DNA of 64,000 nucleotides from Ochotona curzoniae (taxonomy: Eukaryota; Chordata; Mammalia; Lagomorpha; Ochotonidae). This document shows positions 56,621 to 64,000 of the stretch, piece after piece. Positions within the stretch are counted from its first letter, which is position 1; each line of letters begins with the position of its first letter. The translations under genes and the position numbers were made by a program. Location of the stretch: NCBI RefSeq assembly GCF_017591425.1, contig NW_024466307.1:1920001-1984000 (forward strand). The letters are read 5' to 3'. The notes below the pieces were generated by a model that was given only the letters and a program-made list of their open reading frames with translations, ran no database searches and was not told where the DNA came from.

Positions 56621-58705
56621 GCTGTGGCCATCAAGTGATGCTCAGAAGAGCTGTGGAAATGAGACGCTTCTGCGTGTTGACTGTTGACAGCGGCTGCACA
56701 ATTTCATGCATGTGATAAAATCGGATACAACTACATGCAGGCACAAATGAGTGCTTGTGACTGCTGGAGCAAGCTCTGTGACTTGTACCAAAGGAGAATT
56801 CCTGCTTGTAATATGTGGCTCTGGTTCTATGACGTGCGACACTGGGGAGGACAGTCCAAGGAGGTATACAGAACTTACTTTATACATGAGTGTTACAAAT
56901 TTCTATGAATCTGTGCTGAGTTGAAAATAAAAGCTATTTTAAAAAATTAAATTTGAGGTCATGGTGTGTGATGCAAAAACGGGTTCATGGAATACTGTCA
57001 CCTTTAACCTCAGGCCGTGAAAGATGTGCAGCGTCTGTGTCCATGGAGCTTTGCCAAAGACTTGCTTTCTAATGTTTGAAGCATTTAAGTGTTTTCTCAG
57101 AGGTGGTGCTGAACAGTGTCCAGCGGAATGGACAGGTGGGGACAAGGAAGTGCCCAGGGCACCTGCCAGCCCCAGGACTTCCCATGGCACCGCTGGGTCA
57201 CAATCAGCCTTAAAAACCCCAGGAGTCCTCAACATGACCCGCTAACCCTCCAGCATTCATTCCTTCTCTCTGTCTCTGTATATATATATGTATATACACG
57301 TGTGTATATACATATAGCCAGATTTACTGGGGGAAAAATAGGAAATTCACACGTCATATTTCATTGTGGTAATTGAAAAGTTATAGCTACCACTGGTAGC
57401 AATCACATGTCTTGCTTATAACTTCATTGACCAATGTGCAAAGAGGGAAGCAAGGAGGGGAGGGGAGGGACGGGAGGCAGGAGACAGAGCTGGCCTCGAA
57501 CCTGCCAGGTCAGGGCTCCCACCTTGCCGTGGAGGGTCCCACCAGTGGCAGCCCACTTTGAACTTGTCTCACAAACAGCAGGCTGAGGCAGCTACTCTCG
57601 CCCCCCCGACCACCCAGCCATGAGGTAGTCACAGCCACTTTAAAGCAGTCCTCCCCACACCCGCAGTGCAAGTAGACAGGGAGTACAGTCCCCTCCAGCG
57701 GATAGGCAGCGTCTGTTCAGAGTGAGCGGGGAGAAGCTCTCACGTGCATCCCTCGGGACGCCAGCAGATGCTGCAGACAAATTCAACAGCAAAGTCCCAC
57801 CTGGCTCCAGAACCCCTCCTGCCATTAGAGTGTGAGTTACGCACAGGTGGTCCGCGTAGTCCACTCCCCAGCAAGTTCTTGTTCCATAACCACAAACAGA
57901 TGGGGGAGAACTCATGAGAAGCTCCCCCCACATGCGTCGTGGGCTTGTTCAAAGCACAGCTGGGCGCAGGGAGACAGGAGGCTCGTCCCCAAGTCCAGGG
58001 GAGACAACGTGGAAGAAGAGGAAGTTTTCCAGTGAGCTTGGATTGCCTGGGGCCTGAAGAGGGGGCACGGGCTAGCCAGACCCCCGACACACGGCTGTGC
58101 TGCTTTGTTCTGAAGTCTTTCTGAACCTCAAGGTCATGTGCTGTTCTGGCTGGTAGGACTTCTGGGCATGGGAGGTGCCTTCCTTCACCAGGGGCCAGCC
58201 TGAGAGCAGAGCTGTCTGCTGAGGTGCTGCTCGGGGTTGCCTTCACAGTCAAACATACCCATATTGCAGGGAAACAGACAAGCTTAGGGTGATGACTGAG
58301 CTGTACAAAGCTGCTCTTCTGATTCTGTGGTAGGGGGTAGCAGCCCCCATCCTCGGGGCCCGGGAGCAGGACCCTGTCCCTGGCAGGCATCCCCATGGAC
58401 CACCTCCCAGGGTTTGTTCCGGGGATGGCTCTGTGTCTTGCCCCCTTGTTGTCCAAGTCACTCTATTGGAACCTTGTTATGCCTTACCTAGTACCACCCT
58501 CCATTCCTTTCTCCAGCCGCTGGGTTTGATTTAGAAATTCCAAGAAATACAGCCATGAACCCATAGATGGAGGATTAGAAGAGTGTTTGTCATGGGGCAG
58601 AGCTGCCTTCTGCATTCTGCAGCCCTGTGAGCTGGAAACAGAGAGAAGCTTAACCCTTGGCTTAACCCTTGGGTCAGGAGGCCCCAGCCTAAATGCAGGC
58701 TACCT
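56621..58705. other. Intergenic DNA without a recognisable gene
   Basis: An AATAAA-like 'aaaataaaagctattttaaaaaatt' near 56930 may be the end of an L1-derived stretch. A G-rich tract at 57455-57478 (ggggaggggaggg) could form a G-quadruplex. No exon was seen. Confidence 0.5.
57274..57320. repeat. (TA)n microsatellite
   Basis: An imperfect alternation of TA and TG/CA units, 'gtatatatatatgtatatac'. Confidence 0.85.
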
Positions 58706-58712
58706 CTGGTAC

Positions 58713-59089
58713 TTTTTTTTTTTGCTTGTCTCTTAACTCCTTTTTGTGAATATTTATTCTGGTGCCTTGATACCACTAAACAGATTATCAAAGGAAAAAA
58801 ATTGCAAATGCATTGATTTTCATAGTAATATTCACCAGCTGATCACACTTTGGCAAAAAGTAGTGGGTTGTGAATTTCTTAAAGTTTAGCAGCTTGTAAG
58901 TTGTATGTGTAACAAAATAAGCATATAGTTAAAGGTTAATTTAATTAGTAAATGTGTAGCTAGCTGCACAAATTGTACTTAGAATTTCACTTCCCAGACC
59001 TGACAGTTGCGTGACTAAATGGAGGTATCCCAGGCCTGTTGTAACAGACTCAGATCATAAAGCATCTGACTTCATAGTGGGCCTGGTAC
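58713..59089 (-). pseudogene. Unidentified retrocopy 3' end on the minus strand
   Basis: On the minus strand AATAAA (58758-58753) is followed about 30 nt later by an A11 tail (T-run 58713-58723), the typical end of a reverse-transcribed mRNA. The A+T-rich stretch up to about 59080 resembles a 3' UTR. A 7-bp repeat 'ctggtac' at 58706-58712 and 59083-59089 could be a short target-site duplication. I do not recognise the parent gene. Confidence 0.4.
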
Positions 59090-60699
59090 AGAGGGGTGAG
59101 GGCTAGAAATGAACTCCGGGCAGAGGAGGCTGTGAGGGCCAGGTCCTGGCTACGTCGGTGGGCAGCTGACATCTGCTTTCCACGTGGCCTGTGCCATGCA
59201 GCGGGCAGCTCTGATTCCTGCTGTGTGCCTGGCCGTAAGGCAGTCCCAGCTCGGGGCCAGAGGTCGGAGCTGGGGCAGGTCGTTCTGTAGAAGGGAGGTT
59301 CCAAGTGCCCAGGCCCTGGGATCACGGTACCGTCCCTCAGGATGCCCTTGACCCTCCATGTCCACCTAAATGAGCAACCCATCTGTCTCCTGCCTCTGTC
59401 AGCTGCACCACTGACCTGCCAGGTGGGCGGGGTGGCTCCGTGTGTGTGTTGGGCAGGGGCTGGGCAAGCTGTGTCCTGTGCATTGTCAGATGTCCAGCAG
59501 TGCATCCCCTCATTGTCGTGATCAGAAGTGTCCCGAGGTGCACAGAAGGGGACTGTTTGGAGGAAGAGGCCTCTTTCTGATCACCTTCGGGTCAGTAGGG
59601 GCCGTGCTTTTAGGAAGAAAGGAGACAGCCATGCATCCCCAAGTTCCTCATTTTTTACAAACAGGTTTACCTTGGGCCCCCATACTCCTTGTTTAACAGT
59701 GTTTTGGGAGGCATGCCAAGGGAGGGCTGGGGGCATGGGGTGGTTTTGCAGCCCAGAAGCTGCTGTGTACTGCAGCAGCCCCCGTCCCAGGCTCTGGAAA
59801 GCACACGCACAGGATGAGAGGCTCAGGTTCCCTGGGCGGCCTCTGTCCAGAGGCAAGAGAACAAGAGAACACTCAGTGCGGAGGCAGACGGCTCTGGAGA
59901 AGCAGAGGAATGGAGAGGCCAACCTGGCCACCCAGGTGCAGAATCCTTGGGTGTCCACTATGTCCAGCTGCCCCAAGATGCACCAAGAAAAACGGTGTGC
60001 ACTTTGGTTTTTCAGGAAATAATGTGGTTGTGAATTTTGCTGAGATATCATTGCTCCCTGTTTCCCAAGAAAACATACGCATGTTTAATTGGCTGTCAAA
60101 AGCCAGAGAGCCAAGCGTTGGCGCATACCCGGGGGAAGTCTTTAAAGAATTAACCTTTCCCGTCTCCATGCTCTGGTTACCACTCCCCAGCACACAGGGA
60201 GAATCGCTAGCAGCTCCTGCTGCCAAGGAATTCTCAGCATAATCCCACTTTGGACCGCCAGGTTGGAGTGAAAAACCAAGTTGGCGTCCAGGAAAGAGAG
60301 ACTCAAAAACACAGTGGCTCCTACAAGATTCCCAAGAGAATGTGCAAGCTTTGACTCTGCCGTTTAACATTTGAAATCTACATCTCAGAAAAAGTTATTT
60401 TAATTGAGTCATCCTAGCTGAATCCAGGAGGCAAACACCCCCGCTGCGTCACTTTGTGGAAAACTGTATCAAGGTGGCTCTCCGGAAAGGGCCTATGGTC
60501 CTCCTGTTGGAATGCTCAGGGTCCAAAGATCCAGCCGAGACCACCAGGCCAAGCTCACCACATGTCCTCAACTTCGAGGGGCCCAGCAGAGCAAGTGGCC
60601 CCAACACAAACTCGGAACTGGAAGGGCTTAGGAGAAGGTGCAGGTGTGTGGAGAGCAGCAATGTGCCCTGTGTGGGAGGGAATGCTGGGTGCAAGCCCT
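59090..60699. other. Intergenic DNA without a recognisable gene
   Basis: No protein similarity or clear repeat was seen. Confidence 0.5.
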
Positions 60700-60915
60700 A
60701 AATCCAACCCAATTGTAGCTTCCTGCTAATTATGTGTCCCCGGAGGCAGCAGTGATGGCCCAGGCCTTTGGGTCTCTGCCAACCACATGGGAGAGCAAAC
60801 ATTGAGGTCCAGGTTCCTGACTTGGCCAAGACCTGATTGTAGCAGGCATTTGCAGATCGAACTTGTGGATGGAAGATTTCGCTGACTTTCTCTAACTTTC
60901 AGATGAAATGAAAAT
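60700..60915 (+). mobile_element. C-SINE, 5' truncated
   Basis: 'gcttcctgctaattatgtgt', 'accacatgggagagcaaaca' and 'gaacttgtggatggaagatt' occur in C-SINE order, ending near 'tctctaactttcagatg'. Confidence 0.75.
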
Positions 60916-63489
60916 GAGCAGAAGTCGATATAAGTGGTTATCTTTAATAAATAAGCAAGGAAAAGCAGCCTGGTGTGTGTCACCAACACAGACTAAAATC
61001 CCAGCCGTCTGGCTTGTCAGGCCAGGGCAGGAGGCAGGGTTGGTATGAGGGCAGCTCCACAGCAGTGCTGTGCACAGGTGAGGAACTTGGCAAGTGCTGC
61101 TGAGTGACAGCTGTGATGGTGGCCACTCCACGCCCCACGTTGAGACTCCTTGGCAGAAACGTCCCCAAGGCAGGAATCAGGCCCTGAGCCCTGTAACACA
61201 ATACTGGGGAGAGTCCCCTGTGGCCGGGAGCCTGACAAAGCCCTGCTATCTCTAAGGAGGGAGCGGGCCTGGCTTTAACACAGGCATGCCACCTCCATGG
61301 GGAGAGAAGGCCTTCTGTGTCACAGGTGACACAGGTGTGATGTGGCCTCTGGCAGATGTGACACGGTCCCCAAATGCACTGTGACTCGGAGGAGACGAAA
61401 CTGTCCCAGCAGAGGTAGAGGGACTCCAGTAAGCAGCATCTATCTCATTTGGTGGAGCCACAAGCAGCCAGGGAGCCCTGGGCCCATCGGGGTTGTGGCC
61501 GGTGACTGCAAAAAGAGGGGAAAGTTACTGCCAGCATTGTTTATGACTGGGTGGGGATTGTGGCCCCAGACACAGACTGGTTCTAGTGCCATGGCAATGA
61601 GGCTGTGAACTGGACTGGTGAAGACACTACCACCTAACCTTGGGCCTGACACCAAGGCCGAAGACTGCCTCCTTGTTGGGACAAGGACAAGACAGCTGGG
61701 CACCCAGAGATGGGATAGCTGTGGTGAAGCCCTGCCCAATCCTGTGCCTCAAGAACCTTCTGGAACCTTTTATAATGCTGCCCACTCTAACAGTGCGCTA
61801 CTTGACCAGAGCAACAGCATCCTCAGCAGGAGTCAAATGACTATGGAAGGAATGGGGAGGGTCCCTGGAGAAGCCCTTTGATACAGCAACGTGGACAGGC
61901 TGGCTCCCCAGGGAAGGGTTTCAACCCTAGGGACATGGAGACTCTGCCCAACAGTACTCCAGTTGAAAATATAGTGGCCTCAGCCCCAGCATGTGCTCTA
62001 CCAAGCCAAACTTGTCTCCTGTCTTATGAAGCCCGTGTAATCAAATTGCCTTGAGCACAGAGCTGTATGTTCTATAATAAAAATGCACAGTTAGCCTGAA
62101 TCACAAAAGAGCATCATCGTGGGTGGCAACAGCCTGGTTCCCAAGAGCACATATCCCTTTTCCCATGCTTTGTTAATTTGCTAGAATTTTCTTACATCAG
62201 AAAAGATGTCTTTGTTAGAGAGGGCTCAGGACAAGTGGGGAAGGCCACTCAGAGGGTGTCATACTTTCCCCAGACCAAGCCTTCCCTTGAGATCTGGAGT
62301 GGATTTTTTCCCCTACAAGCTGAGTCATTACCGTCAACTTCCTCAGTTGCCAGGACACCAGGCTCAGTGAATGAAGAGGAATATTCTTCAACCAAAAAAA
62401 GTAAACAAACATCCATTGTCACATTCCAGGGTGACCCACAGGCCCCAGGTGCCATGGAAGAGCAGCCTCCTGGTGTCATCCACAGCTGTAACAGAGACTG
62501 TTTCCATCCCGGGGCTTTCCTGAGCCCAACTAGCCCCCTAAACTACTTTTCTCACCTGCATGTTGGCCAGCATGTCCAGCTATAGCAGCAGGCCCAGGTC
62601 CCCAAGAGGGCCCGTGTGTATGGTGACGCAGCTTTGTCCTCACTGGTCCCGTGTGTATGGTAACACAGCCTTGTCCTTACTGGGCTTCAGATTTGACCCC
62701 AGGCCTCACAGGCAGCCGAGAGCCATTTTGGCCCCCAGCCCCACTCTCTGCAGGTGTCATTCCCCCAAATTTCAGTTACCCGCCGCCAGCCATGGCCCAA
62801 CTATATTAGACATACAATTCCAGAAAGAGGCATTCATTACTTTTAAATTCATGTCATCTTGAGTCACACTGTGCTGATGTCCCCATGGATGACAGGCTCA
62901 CTCCCCACACCCACCCACTCGTTACTAAGCAGCCAGGGTTCTCAGATCCACTGTCACAGCATCACAGCACTTGTGTTCAAGGAACCCGCGTCGTACTTGG
63001 TTTTGGCTCCAAAGAGCAAGAGTGGCGATGCTCTGGGTGTGCCAGGGAGAAGCTGTAAAGTGTTGTCTTCCAATGTCGGATCGGTAAGTTAGGCGTCCTC
63101 ACTGGTATGTCTGGGGTGAAACGCAGTAAGCAGAGGGTTCAGCAGTGTCTGTGGGCCCAGCAGGCACTGAGGGATTTGGGCCAGGCGATCCTGTGCCTAA
63201 GGGAAGCGGCTGTCATTCCACTTGTAGTCAGGACACTTAGCACTTAACTCAGCCCACGAGGGCCAGGCTGGGCTCTGGGAGTCCAAGGTAGAACTGTGGC
63301 CTGGCGTCATCTTCTGGAAGTTGCCCGCCACCCTGAGCTGCAGCTTGTCATCTGCTGCAGGTGTCTCACCTCCTGGCTCTGGGTCCACGTGAGACCCATA
63401 ACTGCATTCTGTGGTTGCTCAAGGGGTGCAAACTTTCTGCTGCCTTCCCCAGAGGTGCGGGGAATGGAAGGGACACGTGCATTTGTTCC
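60916..63489. other. Intergenic DNA without a recognisable gene
   Basis: Only the 37-bp duplication at 62611 stands out. Open frames show no family resemblance. Confidence 0.5.
62611..62684. repeat. 37-bp tandem duplication
   Basis: Two copies of the block starting 'cccgtgtgtatggt', at 62611-62647 and 62648-62684, with about five differences. It has no coding context. Confidence 0.88.
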
Positions 63490-64000
63490 CTTTCATTTGG
63501 TTATTCAGTTATTGATGTTAATTTCTTTTATAAAGATTTATTTTTATTATTTTTTATTGGAAAGGCAGATATACAGAGAGGAGAGACAGAGAGGAAGATC
63601 TTCCGTCCGATGATTCACTCCCCAAGTGAGCGCAACGGGTCGATACTATGCCGATCCGAAGCCAGGAGCCTCTTCCGGGTCTCCCACACGGGTGCAGGGT
63701 CCCAAAGCCTTGGGCCGTCCTCGACTGCTTTCCCAGGCCACAGGCAGGGAGCTGGAAGGGAAGCGGGGCTGCCGGGATTAGAACTGGCGCCCATATGGGA
63801 TCCCGGGCGTGCAAGGCGAGGACTTAACCACTTGCGCCACCGCGCCGGGCCCTATTGATGTTAATTTCAAAGGAGGAGAAGCATAGATGGTCCATCTGCA
63901 GGTGCATTCCTCAAATGCTCCCAACAGCCAGGCTTGGGCCAGGAGTAGCCTGGAGCCCAGAGCTCCACTGGAGTCCCCCACATGGGTGGCTGGGATCCAA
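63490..64000 (-). mobile_element. Older C-SINE interrupted by the younger one, runs off the window
   Basis: After the young element the sequence resumes with degraded C-SINE body (ATAGATGGTCCATCTGCAGG, CCCCCACATGGGTGGCTGGG). Its A/T tail lies left of the insertion. The head is beyond position 64000. Confidence 0.7.
63526..63852 (-). mobile_element. Young full-length pika C-SINE with perfect target-site duplication
   Basis: This is a complete element on minus, with tRNA-like head (CGCGGTGGCGCAAGTGG, then GGTTCTAATCCC-type B box near 63775-63785), body and A/T-rich tail at 63526-63560. The identical 16-bp flanks 'tattgatgttaatttc' at 63510-63525 and 63853-63868 show recent insertion. It sits in the tail of an older C-SINE. 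Confidence 0.95.

Noticed and set aside
63770..63850. tRNA-like A and B boxes
   Set aside because: They belong to the head of a C-SINE. No complete tRNA cloverleaf is present.

Overview
This is mammalian nuclear DNA, most probably from a pika (Ochotona, Lagomorpha). About twenty copies of the lagomorph tRNA-derived C-SINE are scattered over both strands. The youngest (63526-63852) has the pika-type reading, with a head like 'TGGCTAAAGTCCTCGCC' in the related copy at 6889. I found no bacterial, phage, CRISPR or operon feature. Everything was read by eye from family knowledge. No alignment or database search was run.

Layout. Positions 1-35.6 kb are gene-poor intergenic DNA with C-SINEs, L1 pieces, a Tigger-type DNA transposon fossil, MaLR-type LTR pieces and simple repeats. 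Positions 35.7-47.8 kb hold the one clear protein-coding locus, MTX3 (metaxin 3), on the minus strand. It has nine coding exons (40381-47690) that splice into a 936-nt frame of 311 codons plus stop, with all eight introns bounded by GT and AG. A long 3' UTR runs to a poly(A) signal at 38639 and perhaps to a second at 35677. The CpG-island promoter at 47.4-48.1 kb carries ETS and YY1-like motifs, and a good plus-strand splice donor lies just upstream, so a divergent transcript is possible.

Positions 48-64 kb are again intergenic but contain retrocopies. (1) An RPLP2 copy on the minus strand sits inside a C-SINE, is flanked by a 13-bp target-site duplication and seems to retain intron sequence. 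(2) An FTSJ1 copy on the plus strand (about 52.4-54.3 kb) is inserted in an old L1. Its 2'-O-methyltransferase domain is open with the K-D-K-E tetrad present, and only the C-terminal tail is frameshifted. (3) An unidentified minus-strand retrocopy tail lies at 58.7 kb. In the human genome MTX3 lies between CMYA5 and THBS4. No exon of either was recognised here, which fits intergenic DNA on both sides.

The genes do not form a pathway: MTX3 is the only resident gene, and FTSJ1 and RPLP2 arrived by L1-type retroposition. I see no wholly new system. The best leads are the FTSJ1 retrogene candidate, the semi-processed RPLP2 copy and the tandem repeats that touch MTX3 splice signals.
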